A stretch of 64,000 bases of DNA from Streptomyces sp. NBC_00878 (lineage in GTDB: Bacteria; Actinomycetota; Actinomycetes; Streptomycetales; Streptomycetaceae), in contig NZ_JAPEOK010000001.1 in assembly GCF_026341515.1 (NCBI RefSeq), positions 2,170,001 through 2,234,000 on the forward strand. The letters run 5' to 3'. A program made the position numbers and the translations under genes. Under the pieces are notes generated by a model. That model saw only the letters and a program-made list of their open reading frames with translations, searched no databases and had not been told where the DNA came from. Below, piece by piece: positions 39,881-47,470 of the stretch; positions within the stretch are counted from its first letter, which is position 1, and each line of letters starts with the position of its first letter.

Positions 39881-41370
39881 AGCGCCTCCTGCAGTTCGTG
39901 CGGGACGAGGGTCTGTTCCCAGGGAAGGATTCCGGCGGGCAGGGTGCAGCTGAACGCGGCCGCCTGCATCCGGTCGGCCGGCCGCATCAGCACCCGGGAG
40001 GCCGCGGACATGTTGCGTACGGTGACGCTCGCGTCGGCCAGCTCCTCCGCGTTGTCGACGGTGACCGTCAGCATCAGCGAGAACTCCACGAGTCCGGCGC
40101 CCGACGCCTCCTCCGCGGCGGTCTGCTCCGCCGCCCGCATCTCGGAGGCGGCGCGCGCCTGCACCATGCCCTTGCCGGAGGTCGCCATGAACTGGGCGCT
40201 GCGGCGGTCGGCCTCGACGATCCGGGCCGAGGTGGCCGGGTCGATGGGCCGGTAGATCAGGGCGACCCGCTTGCGGCGGGTGCCGGGGGCCGCCTCCAGC
40301 ATGCCGCGGAGCACCGAGGAGCGGACGGTGCCGCGCGGTGCCAGGGTCAGCAGCCAGGTCCGGGACACGCCGGAGTCGTGCTGGTAGCTGTTCACGGTCT
40401 CGACGGCGGCGGCCGGGCCGGCGTCCCCCCACTCCAGGCCCGTTCCGCCTTGCTGGGCACGGGCGTTGAGGACGTCGGCGGCGACGGCGGGGTCGTAGGC
40501 GACGCGGACGACCTCGGCGATCCGCTCCGCCGACAGCGGGTACGCGGCGCCGCCGCCGGCCGCGACGAGCCCGCTGAGCAGGCCCGGGACGCGGATGGCG
40601 AGGTCGGTGATCACGTCCTCCTTCTTGCGCTTCTGGCCCGCCGGGACGCCGTAGGTGAGGGTGACGTAGGTGTGCATCTCGGAGGAGGCGCTCGGGTAGC
40701 GCTCGACGACCTCTTCCATGACGGCGCGGGCGGCGGGCGGCGCGTCGGGGTGGATGCGGGGCAGTACCTCGTTGGCGAGGCGGGTGCCCGGGTCGGGGGC
40801 GGTCTCCACGATCACGGAGGCACCGCGCAGCCCGGGTTCGTGGTCCAGCCGGGCCAGCCACTCGCCCCACAGCGCGACCCACACGTCGACCTGGTCCGGG
40901 TCGATGAGCGAGCCGCCGTCGGGGTCGCAGCCGAGGACGATCGTGTACAGGTTGCGGGCCGGGTGGTGCAGGATGCCGAAGGGGCGGTCGTAGGCGTCCC
41001 GGCCCTCGGTCGCGGTGACCTTGTTGAGCAGCCCCGGCGGGCGGAAGTGGCCGCCGGGCCGGGCGGACAGCGGGCCGGATACGTAGAGGTGCGCGCCCTT
41101 GGCCTTCCGGCGCCACCAGCCGACGCGCAGCGTCATCAGCTGGTAGACGTTGCGTCCGTCCTGGGTGCGGATGGCGAGCGGGATCAGGAACAGGACGACC
41201 GGCACCAGCACGATCATCGCGGCGTACAGCGAGATCAGCGACGCCAGCAGGGTGAGGATGAGTCCGCCGAAGACCACGAAGGTGCCGACGAGCCCGAGTG
41301 GTCCAAGTCCGGGGCGCCTCGGCCTGCGCCAGTTCCCGTAGGTCGGATGGACAACGGCTTCCGTGGACAT
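39877..41370 (-). CDS. SCO6880 family protein (type IV secretion-like component)
   Basis: A 497-residue protein. Two membrane helices sit near residues 25-70 (GLVGTFVVFGGLILTLLASLISLYAAMIVLVPVVLFLIPLAI), placed like a PrgI/VirB3 domain. A long soluble domain follows: AHLYVSGPLSARPGGHFRPP, LYTIVLGCDPDGGSLID, VWVALWGEWLARLDHEPGLRGASVIVET. It matches the SCO6880 family of Streptomyces, which is encoded beside VirB4-like ATPases and looks like a VirB3 plus N-terminal VirB4 portion, complementing the shorter ATPase downstream. ATG 41370. Confidence 0.88.
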   Translation of the reverse strand: MSTEAVVHPTYGNWRRPRRPGLGPLGLVGTFVVFGGLILTLLASLISLYAAMIVLVPVVLFLIPLAIRTQDGRNVYQLMTLRVGWWRRKAKGAHLYVSGPLSARPGGHFRPPGLLNKVTATEGRDAYDRPFGILHHPARNLYTIVLGCDPDGGSLIDPDQVDVWVALWGEWLARLDHEPGLRGASVIVETAPDPGTRLANEVLPRIHPDAPPAARAVMEEVVERYPSASSEMHTYVTLTYGVPAGQKRKKEDVITDLAIRVPGLLSGLVAAGGGAAYPLSAERIAEVVRVAYDPAVAADVLNARAQQGGTGLEWGDAGPAAAVETVNSYQHDSGVSRTWLLTLAPRGTVRSSVLRGMLEAAPGTRRKRVALIYRPIDPATSARIVEADRRSAQFMATSGKGMVQARAASEMRAAEQTAAEEASGAGLVEFSLMLTVTVDNAEELADASVTVRNMSAASRVLMRPADRMQAAAFSCTLPAGILPWEQTLVPHELQEAL

Positions 41371-41544
41371 GAGTCCGGTTTCCCTTCGTGGAGTGTTGGG
41401 GGTACGGCGGGAGGGCGGGGAGGTGGGGAGACCGCCGGGCTCTCGGGGGGACGGGAGCCCGGCGGCCGTTCAGGAGGGGAGGCGGCGTCGGAACGTACGG
41501 GCGTACGGTCCGGGTGTCGTCGCTCCCTGGTGATCACCTGGTGA

Positions 41545-42792
41545 TCACTTGTTGTGGCCCAGTTCGCCGTCGGCGCCCTCGACGGCGCCGGAGACCGTCG
41601 AGCCGGCGACCTGTGCCGCGTTCACCGCCGCGAGGACGGCGATACCGGCAGGTCCGCCGGCCGCGGCCGCGGCTCCCGAACCGCCGCCGCCCGCGCCGGC
41701 TCCGGAAGCGGCGGTACGGCCGCCGCTCGCGGCGGCGCCGTTGGCACCACCCGATCCGGGCGCGCCCTGATCGCCGCTCGCTCCGCTGGAGCCGCCCGTA
41801 CCGGACGAACCGCCGGAGCCGCCCGATCCGGTCGCTCCCGACGCGCCGCTCGGACCCACCTGGGCGCCGCCGCCGGAACTGCCTCCGCGGCCGCCGAGCT
41901 GGACGGCGCCGCTGGCCAGGTTGCTGCCCGCCTGGCCGACGCTGGACATGGGGTTGCCCGAGCCCAGGGCGGCGGTGGCGGGCACGACGAGTTTCAGCAA
42001 CGCGGGCAGCGCGACGGCGGACAGCAGCATCACGCCGATACCGGCGATGCGTGTGTTGACGGTGTTGCTGTCCTCGCTGCCGCTGTTCCCGCCCGCGTTG
42101 ATCATCGCCATGCCCGCGTTCAGTACGAGGGCGACCGCGGGTTTGTAGAGCAGCCAGGCGATCATCCAGCCGATGTGCTTGCGCCACCAGCCGGCGCCCC
42201 AGTCCGTCATCGAGGCCGCGGCGGCCAGCGGGAGGGTGCCCAGCAGAAGCATCATGACGCCGAGCCGGATGTACATCAGGACCGTGTGGACGATCCCGGA
42301 GATCAGCAGCAGGAAGGCGAGGACCAGCAGCAGGAAGGACTGGATCCCGCTGCCGCTCGAACAGGCGCCGACGCTGTTCAGCGAGTTCTTCACGGCGTCG
42401 TTGAACAAATAGTTGGAGTAGTCGTCCGAAACCCTGGCGGCGGCCAGGACGACGGTGGTGGCGGCGCCCGAGACGAGGACGACCCGCATGATGCCCTTCA
42501 GGGCGGTCACGCCCGCGGTGCCCTTGCGCTCGATGGCCATGCGGGCGGCGGCGAAGAGCAGCGAACCGACCGCGAGGTAGACCACGATCCACTGGGTCTC
42601 GCTGCTGATGTCCTTGGACTGCTGCGTGCCGCCCAGGGTCGGGACATGGGTGGCCAGCGCCGCGAACACCGCGACCGCGCCGGCCAGGATCGTCTTCGCG
42701 ATCAGTTCGACGATGGTCCCGATGGGGTCGCCGAGAAAGCTGAAGAAGCCCTTCACCAGGTCGATGACCGGATTGCCGGTCGTGCAGTTCAC
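41545..42792 (-). CDS. VirB6/TrbL-like polytopic membrane protein
   Basis: A 415-residue protein with six or so membrane helices in the first 290 residues (TILAGAVAVFAALATHV; IQSFLLLVLAFLLLISGIVHTVLM; LGVMMLLLGTLPLAAAASMTDWG; WWRKHIGWMIAWLLYKPAVALVLN). A 120-residue Gly/Ser/Ala-rich tail follows, with repeats such as GGSGGSSGTGGSSGASG. The pattern, including ADWGxxWWRK-type loops, is that of TrbL/VirB6 channel proteins in Gram-positive systems. The start is GTG 42792, one base after the stop of the VirB8-like gene, with a G6 ribosome site. A 174-bp spacer separates it from the SCO6880 gene. Confidence 0.88.
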   Translation of the reverse strand: MNCTTGNPVIDLVKGFFSFLGDPIGTIVELIAKTILAGAVAVFAALATHVPTLGGTQQSKDISSETQWIVVYLAVGSLLFAAARMAIERKGTAGVTALKGIMRVVLVSGAATTVVLAAARVSDDYSNYLFNDAVKNSLNSVGACSSGSGIQSFLLLVLAFLLLISGIVHTVLMYIRLGVMMLLLGTLPLAAAASMTDWGAGWWRKHIGWMIAWLLYKPAVALVLNAGMAMINAGGNSGSEDSNTVNTRIAGIGVMLLSAVALPALLKLVVPATAALGSGNPMSSVGQAGSNLASGAVQLGGRGGSSGGGAQVGPSGASGATGSGGSGGSSGTGGSSGASGDQGAPGSGGANGAAASGGRTAASGAGAGGGGSGAAAAAGGPAGIAVLAAVNAAQVAGSTVSGAVEGADGELGHNK

Positions 42793-42793
42793 G

Positions 42794-43573
42794 TCAAACC
42801 CCCCAGAGGGTGAAGCCGTTGGTGCTCTGCGCGGTCGACACCGGCGAGTGCAGGGCACCGCTGTCGTCGGGCAGGACCTTCCAGTCACCGCCGCTCCAGC
42901 GCAGGACGATGGTGGTCGTCGCATAGCCCTGGTCGCCCTTGAGGAGCAGCCGGACGGTCGCCGCGGTGCTCTTGTACGAGGTCACCGAGTAGCCCACGTA
43001 CGAGGCGACGGGCGTGCCGTCGGCCGCGGCGTCGTCGACGTCCTGGACGGTGGCGCGCTGGAACTCCCACATCTCGCGTCCCTGTCCGGCGACCACCTGC
43101 TGCTCGGTGACGGTGCGCCAGTGGGATCCGCTCATCTGCGACGGGATGATGTTGGCGGCCAGCACGGCGCCGGTGGGCGTGTGCGCGAAGCACCACCACA
43201 GCGCGCTCTCCATCCGGGTGGGCCCGGCCGAGGTGGAGACGGGCACACGCGCGACACCGAGCGTGCGCCAGCTGATGTCCCCGGGCGCCGCCGTGGGCAC
43301 CGCGTCGCCCGCGCTGTCGTCGGTACGGCAGCCCTGGGGCCGGCCGTCCTTCGCGACGGAGGTGCCGGTCAGCGGGCCGTCGGACGCCGCCGCGGCGGCG
43401 GCACGGTCGGCCTCGGTGTCCCCGCCGGACGTCAGCGCGACGATCCCGCCCAGCACGAACACGAGGCCGAGGAACCCCGCCGACAGCTGCCAGCTGCGCT
43501 GCTTCCAGTACGGTCCTGGCTCCTCGTACCGCCGCTCCCTGCGCCTGAACATGCCGGCCGCCCTCCCGCTCAC
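42794..43573 (-). CDS. single-pass membrane protein, probable VirB8/TcpC-like component
   Basis: A 259-residue protein. A basic, aromatic N-terminus (FRRRERRYEEPGPYWKQRSW) and one membrane helix near 27-45 (LSAGFLGLVFVLGGIVALTSGG) precede an outside domain. That domain has two cysteines (GCRTDD; LWWCFAHT) and a late alpha-beta stretch (TVTEQQVVAGQGREMWEFQRATVQDV; YVGYSVTSYKSTAATVRLLLKG; LRWSGGDWKVLP). The last part looks like the NTF2-like fold of VirB8/TcpC proteins, where it links the inner machine to the wall. GTG 43573 overlaps the previous stop as GTGA. Confidence 0.75.
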   Translation of the reverse strand: MSGRAAGMFRRRERRYEEPGPYWKQRSWQLSAGFLGLVFVLGGIVALTSGGDTEADRAAAAAASDGPLTGTSVAKDGRPQGCRTDDSAGDAVPTAAPGDISWRTLGVARVPVSTSAGPTRMESALWWCFAHTPTGAVLAANIIPSQMSGSHWRTVTEQQVVAGQGREMWEFQRATVQDVDDAAADGTPVASYVGYSVTSYKSTAATVRLLLKGDQGYATTTIVLRWSGGDWKVLPDDSGALHSPVSTAQSTNGFTLWGV

Positions 43574-43857
43574 TGGAAGACGAACGTGACCAGCGGGCCC
43601 GCGGTGGCCACCAGGACACACCCGCCGAGCACCATGCCGAGGCGGCTCATGTGCTCCGAGCTCTCGCCCCGCTTGACGGAGATGGCCATCATCGCGCCGG
43701 TGATCAGCACGCCGGTGACACCGGCGGCGGTGCCCGCCCAGGCGAGTATGCCGAGGACCGTGTTGACCTTGCCGGTGAGTGCGCCGGGGGCGTTGCTCTG
43801 CGGTTGGGGAACGCCTGCGGCGAGGAGGTTGGAGGCTTCGTACAGCAGTGCGGACAT
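43570..43857 (-). CDS. small two-helix membrane protein, pilin/VirB2-like
   Basis: A 95-residue protein with two long hydrophobic helices (VLGILAWAGTAAGVTGVLITGAMMAI; LGMVLGGCVLVATAGPLVTFVF) joined by a charged loop (VKRGESSEHMSR). Size and topology fit VirB2-type pilin or channel subunits. It is a paralogue of the gene at 44095, sharing LGILAW, the charged loop and LVATAGP. ATG 43857 follows GGAG at six bases. Confidence 0.75.
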   Translation of the reverse strand: MSALLYEASNLLAAGVPQPQSNAPGALTGKVNTVLGILAWAGTAAGVTGVLITGAMMAISVKRGESSEHMSRLGMVLGGCVLVATAGPLVTFVFQ

Positions 43858-43989
43858 GAGGATCTCCGAGAGGTCGGCGCCCGGTGTGAGGGGTGGGCGC
43901 GAGAGTGACGGGCAGTGGTGGGTCCGCGCCTTGTGCGGCGCGAGGTGCGCATGGCGCATGGCGTGGCGAGGCTGGGGCGCCTCCTGGCC

Positions 43990-44075
43990 GAAGGCTGGGG
44001 GTACCTCCCGGTCGAAGACTGGAGGGCACCTCCCGATCGGAGGCTGGAGGGCACCTCCCGATCGGAGGCTGGGGA
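43990..44075. repeat. about four 25-bp direct repeats between the two pilin-like genes
   Basis: Units run GAAGGCTGGGGGTACCTCCC, GAAGACTGGAGGGCACCTCCC and GAGGCTGGAGGGCACCTCCC, then a partial. Each unit contains a short inverted repeat (GGAGG/CCTCC), so the stretch can form small hairpins. It fills most of the 237-bp gap 43858-44094 and may set relative expression of the genes on either side. Confidence 0.65.
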
Positions 44076-44094
44076 GGGAATGGGCGGACAGGCC

Positions 44095-44376
44095 CTAAGG
44101 CCCGAGGAGTTGTAGTTCTCCGAGGGCCGCGACGACCGGTCCGGCCGTCGTGGCGACCAGGCAGGCGAGGCCGACGAAGAAGACACCGCGGAAGTGCTCG
44201 CCGCCCTCGCCCGGATCGCCGCGACGCAGTTGGAGCGCCATCTGCATGCCGACGATGATCAGTCCGCCGACTCCGCAGGCCGAGGCGCACCAGGCGAGGA
44301 TGCCGAGGATCTGGCCGGCCTCCGCGGGCGGACTGTAGGCGGCCAGAAACCGGACGCCGGACAGGGCTTGGGTCAC
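44095..44376 (-). CDS. small two-helix membrane protein, paralogue of the gene at 43570
   Basis: A 93-residue protein: AGQILGILAWCASACGVGGLIIVGMQMALQL, a charged loop (RRGDPGEGGEHFRG) and VFFVGLACLVATTAGPVVAAL. Its match to the product at 43570 is obvious by eye. Two related small subunits suggest a major and minor pilin, or inner and outer parts of the pore. GTG 44376 overlaps the stop of the upstream gene as GTGA, so it is translationally coupled to it. Confidence 0.75.
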   Translation of the reverse strand: MTQALSGVRFLAAYSPPAEAGQILGILAWCASACGVGGLIIVGMQMALQLRRGDPGEGGEHFRGVFFVGLACLVATTAGPVVAALGELQLLGP

Positions 44377-45464
44377 GAGGCGGCTCCCTCGCCGTAGATC
44401 TCGCCGCCCACCAGCTTGGCCAGCGTGGTGAGTTGCCTGGGGACGGTCTTCGGACGGCCGCCCGTGCGCCATGCCGGTATCCACGGCACCCGGTGCACCC
44501 GGGCGACGGAGCGCAGCACCCGGATACGGCGCAGCAGACCGAGCGGCAGCCGGCCGGGGGCGTCGGCGACGAGGACCACGCACAGCAGGTCGAGGCCCTG
44601 CGGGGCGTTGCCCTCCTTGAGCGCGCCCAACGCCTGGGAGACGGACCGCAGTCCGCTCGCGCTGGTCCGGCCGACCAGTACGACCCGGCGCGGCTCGCCC
44701 CGGGCGGGGTCGGGCCAGCGGGCTCCCACGTCCACGCCGCCGAGGGTCTCGGCCAGCGAGGTCGCACCGGATCCGCCGTGCGCCTTGACCCACCCGATCT
44801 CGTCGCGCGACCTGCCGCGCGCCGGCCCGGACCGCTTCGGCCGGCCCCAGCCCGCCGTCTCGGAGGCACGAGCCTGGGCGGCTCGGCGCGGCGGGGCGGG
44901 CTGGGGCTGGACGGGGTTCGTGGATCGGGGGGCTGTCTGATGTGTGACAGGGGCCGAGGGGCGCGGGGTGGCCTGCACGGTGGTGTGCGCCTGGGGCGCT
45001 ACTGCTGCCGACGGCTCCACCGCTGTCGGCGGCACGGCTGCTGCCTGCTGCACCGGCGCTGTCGACTGCCCGCCGAGGACCGGAGCCGGAGCGTACGCCG
45101 ACTGTCCGCCGGGACCGACGGGGTGGACCGGCTGCCCACCGGGGGCCGGTTGTCCAACGGGCGCTGGGTGCCCGACGGGCGCTGGGTGCCCGACGGGGGC
45201 CGAGTATCCGACGGGTGCCGCGGGGGCGACCGTGCCCGCACCCGCCACCCCCGGCCCCGCGCCCGCCACCCCCGGCGCCGCCCCCGCCGTCGGACCGGTC
45301 GCGTGGTCGTCAGGAGCGGGTCGCGTCTCCTGGGGTGCCGACTGTGGGGACTGTGGGGACTTCGGTCCCCGTACCCATGACTGCGGGCCCGACGGCGTTG
45401 CCGAAGGAGTGCCCATGTGCGCCCCGCCCCCCTCTTGACTCGTACTTCCGCTGTTCTGACTCAT
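44373..45464 (-). CDS. Pro-rich protein with degenerate MinD/ParA-like P-loop domain
   Basis: A 363-residue protein. About 200 residues of Pro/Ala/Gln/Val-rich disorder (GHPAPVGHPAPVGQPAPGGQP and similar) precede a folded domain. That domain contains IGWVKAHGGSGATSLAETLGG, at the place of the MinD/ParA P-loop but with GGSGATSL replacing KGGVGKTT, then RRVVLVGRTSASGLRSVSQAL and LDLLCVVLVADAPGRLP. The family resembles the DUF6668 group seen in Streptomyces element-like loci. Loss of the P-loop lysine argues against normal ATP hydrolysis. It is the first gene of the minus-strand secretion operon. ATG 45464. Confidence 0.7.
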   Translation of the reverse strand: MSQNSGSTSQEGGGAHMGTPSATPSGPQSWVRGPKSPQSPQSAPQETRPAPDDHATGPTAGAAPGVAGAGPGVAGAGTVAPAAPVGYSAPVGHPAPVGHPAPVGQPAPGGQPVHPVGPGGQSAYAPAPVLGGQSTAPVQQAAAVPPTAVEPSAAVAPQAHTTVQATPRPSAPVTHQTAPRSTNPVQPQPAPPRRAAQARASETAGWGRPKRSGPARGRSRDEIGWVKAHGGSGATSLAETLGGVDVGARWPDPARGEPRRVVLVGRTSASGLRSVSQALGALKEGNAPQGLDLLCVVLVADAPGRLPLGLLRRIRVLRSVARVHRVPWIPAWRTGGRPKTVPRQLTTLAKLVGGEIYGEGAAS

Positions 45465-45479
45465 CTGGTTTCCACCGTT

Positions 45480-45508
45480 TTGAACTTCTTTGCTCCGGGG
45501 CCCGTTTG
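45480..45508 (-). promoter_or_regulatory. degraded copy of the promoter motif near the secretion operon start
   Basis: On the minus strand CAAACGG (45508-45502) and AGTTCAA (45486-45480) are 15 bases apart. It would start the minus-strand operon only about 9 bases before ATG 45464, so its role is doubtful. Confidence 0.25.
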
Positions 45509-45532
45509 GAACTGTCGAGCCCGTTGGACAGC

Positions 45533-45562
45533 ACAACGGGCCGTGTGGCCACAGCGGTTCAA
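45533..45562 (+). promoter_or_regulatory. exact ACAACGG-N16-GGTTCA motif driving the lytic transglycosylase gene
   Basis: ACAACGG at 45533-45539, spacer 16, GGTTCAA at 45556-45562. It points to ATG 45588 with a very short leader. This ties the secretion locus to the effector island by a common promoter. Confidence 0.65.
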
Positions 45563-45587
45563 GCGGAAACGAAGAAGGCGAGCGCCC

Positions 45588-46388
45588 ATGGGAGAGAACG
45601 GGGAAGGCGGCAGCTCCACCGCCGTCAGGAACACCGCCGTCGCCGGCGCGGGCTGCGGCTGCCTGGTACTGCCGCTGGCCATGACCGTCACGGTGATCGT
45701 CACGATCGTCTACGGCGGGTTCGGGGTCCTGCTGGCCCCGCTCATCGCGCTGATCCTGCTCTTCTCGGGCGGAGGCGGGAGCGACAGCGCCAACGAGGAC
45801 ACCGCGAACGAGACCCTGACCATCCTGCAGGGCGACGGCAAGGGCGAGTTGGACACCTCGACCGTTCCCGAGGACCTGCTGGACCCCGTCCAGGAGGCCG
45901 GGAAACTGTGCGACGCCATCGGCCCGATCGTGATCGTCTCGCAGATCGAGAAGGAGTCCGGCTTCAACGCGAACCTGGTCGGCCTGAACGGCGAGCAGGG
46001 TCTCTCGCAGCTGCCGCCCGACATCTTCAAGCAGTTCGGCGAGGACGACGACGACAACGACAAGGTCTCCGCCCTCGACGCCAAGGACTCGATCATGGCG
46101 CAGGGCCGGTACATGTGCGATCTGGCCAAGCAGGCCCAGCAGTTGCTCGACAGCGGCGAGATCACGCAGACGACCGACGGCAACGGGACCACCAACACCG
46201 TCCTGGACCTCGCCCTGGCCGGCTACGAGGTCGGCATGGACGCCGTCCGTGCGGCCAAGGGCGTACCCCAGACGAACGAGGCCCTGGGCTACGTCCTCGC
46301 CATCCGCGCCCAGTTCGCCAAGTACCAGGGCATCGGCGCTCCGCCTTCGGGCGCCACCCCCGGCGTCACCCCCACTTCTGCCGCATGA
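45588..46388 (+). CDS. membrane-anchored lytic-transglycosylase-like protein (VirB1-like role)
   Basis: A 266-residue protein. A long hydrophobic region at about 21-62 is probably two helices or one anchor (GCLVLPLAMTVTVIVTIVY; GVLLAPLIALILLF). The lytic transglycosylase-like domain follows: VSQIEKESGFNANL with the candidate catalytic Glu near 124, EQGLSQLPPDIFKQFGEDDDDND, ALDAKDSIMAQGRYMCDLA. It closely resembles the outside domain of the kinase at 3276. VirB1-type enzymes open peptidoglycan so the type IV channel can pass. The gene is divergent from the main secretion operon and co-directional with the gene at 46400, 11 bp on. Confidence 0.85.
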   Translation: MGENGEGGSSTAVRNTAVAGAGCGCLVLPLAMTVTVIVTIVYGGFGVLLAPLIALILLFSGGGGSDSANEDTANETLTILQGDGKGELDTSTVPEDLLDPVQEAGKLCDAIGPIVIVSQIEKESGFNANLVGLNGEQGLSQLPPDIFKQFGEDDDDNDKVSALDAKDSIMAQGRYMCDLAKQAQQLLDSGEITQTTDGNGTTNTVLDLALAGYEVGMDAVRAAKGVPQTNEALGYVLAIRAQFAKYQGIGAPPSGATPGVTPTSAA

Positions 46389-46399
46389 GGAGGACAACC

Positions 46400-47263
46400 A
46401 TGGCCCGCTTCCAGGTCTACATCTCCGACGAGGGGCTCGCCGAGATCGACTCGGACCCCGTCGTCGCCGCTCCGGGCCGGTCCGTGCACGAGGCTGTACT
46501 GGACCGGTTGCAGCGGTACGCGCAGGAGCGCGACGCCGACGTCGAGGCGACGGTGAACGACAGCCTCGGCGCAGCCCACTTCGTCCTTCAGGTGTCGCCG
46601 GACGGTTCCAGCCGCATCATCGCGGCCGGGGAAGGCAGGGATACCGGGGAAGCCGGGGAAGGCAGGGATACCGGGGAAGCCGGGGAAGTACCACCGGTCG
46701 AGTCCGAGGCGGCCCCCGCGACCACGGTCCCTCCCCCGGCCTCCGCCCTCAGCACCGCGGTCGCCCGCGCCAGTGCCGCAGCGCGTACCCACACCCCGGC
46801 CCCAACCGGTGTCGCCGAACCCACCGAACTCGCCGAACACATCGGCCGTATCAACGCGTTGGCGGCCACCGGCCGGCTCGACGAGGCGTTCGCCGACGCG
46901 ACCGCGCTGCGCGAGAGCCTGACCGGCTCGGTGGGCGCCGGGCATCCGCACTCGGTGGAGGCGCGGGGCCTGGAGGCGTACCTCGCGCACCTGCGCGGCG
47001 ACCACCGCGAGGCCGTCGTGCTGGCCCTGGCCGTGGCCCGGATCCGGTGCGGTGCCGGGGACGAACAGGCGTCGGTGGACGTGGCGCGGGCGACGGCGGC
47101 CTGGCAGCACCTGGTCGACGACCTGGCCGTGGTCACCCATGGACACGAACTGCTGCACATGTGGGACATGTTGAGCCGTCGCGGCCCGTTGCCGCCCGGC
47201 CACGCGGAACTCGCCGGGCAGGTCCGCAGACATGTGGAGGGGCTGGAGGGCGCCTACGTCTGA
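46400..47263 (+). CDS. unknown protein sharing an N-terminal domain with the membrane protein at 19250
   Basis: A 287-residue protein. Residues 1-75 (ARFQVYISDEGLAEIDSDPVV...AHFVLQVSPDGSSRII) align by eye with the domain of the 19250 product. An EGRDTGEAG repeat follows, encoded by two 27-bp units (46631-46684), then a Pro/Ala linker. A helical, TPR-like domain fills about 140-287 (IGRINALAATGRLDEAFADATALRE; GDHREAVVLALAVARIRCGAGDEQAS). There is no signal or membrane helix. ATG 46400 has GAGGAGG. It is probably an adaptor for substrates or the wall hydrolase. The spacer 47264-47470 shows no other gene. Confidence 0.72.
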   Translation: MARFQVYISDEGLAEIDSDPVVAAPGRSVHEAVLDRLQRYAQERDADVEATVNDSLGAAHFVLQVSPDGSSRIIAAGEGRDTGEAGEGRDTGEAGEVPPVESEAAPATTVPPPASALSTAVARASAAARTHTPAPTGVAEPTELAEHIGRINALAATGRLDEAFADATALRESLTGSVGAGHPHSVEARGLEAYLAHLRGDHREAVVLALAVARIRCGAGDEQASVDVARATAAWQHLVDDLAVVTHGHELLHMWDMLSRRGPLPPGHAELAGQVRRHVEGLEGAYV

Positions 47264-47470
47264 GATTCGCGGGCCCGCAACCCCGTACACAGCTTCCGCG
47301 CAACGTCCACACGTCCCCTGCGCACCGCCGCTGACCAGCGCGTCCATCGCCTCGTACACAGGGCGTCAAACGAACATGGACCGCGTCTGGCAACACTCCG
47401 TTCCTCAGGAGGCCCGGCTCCGGCCCGCGATCGGCCGGGGCCGGCCAACCCGAGGAGTAGGAGCACATGC

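Noticed and set aside
43990..44075. Direct repeats as a CRISPR array
   Set aside because: Units are about 25 bp with no spacers between them, and no cas genes are near.
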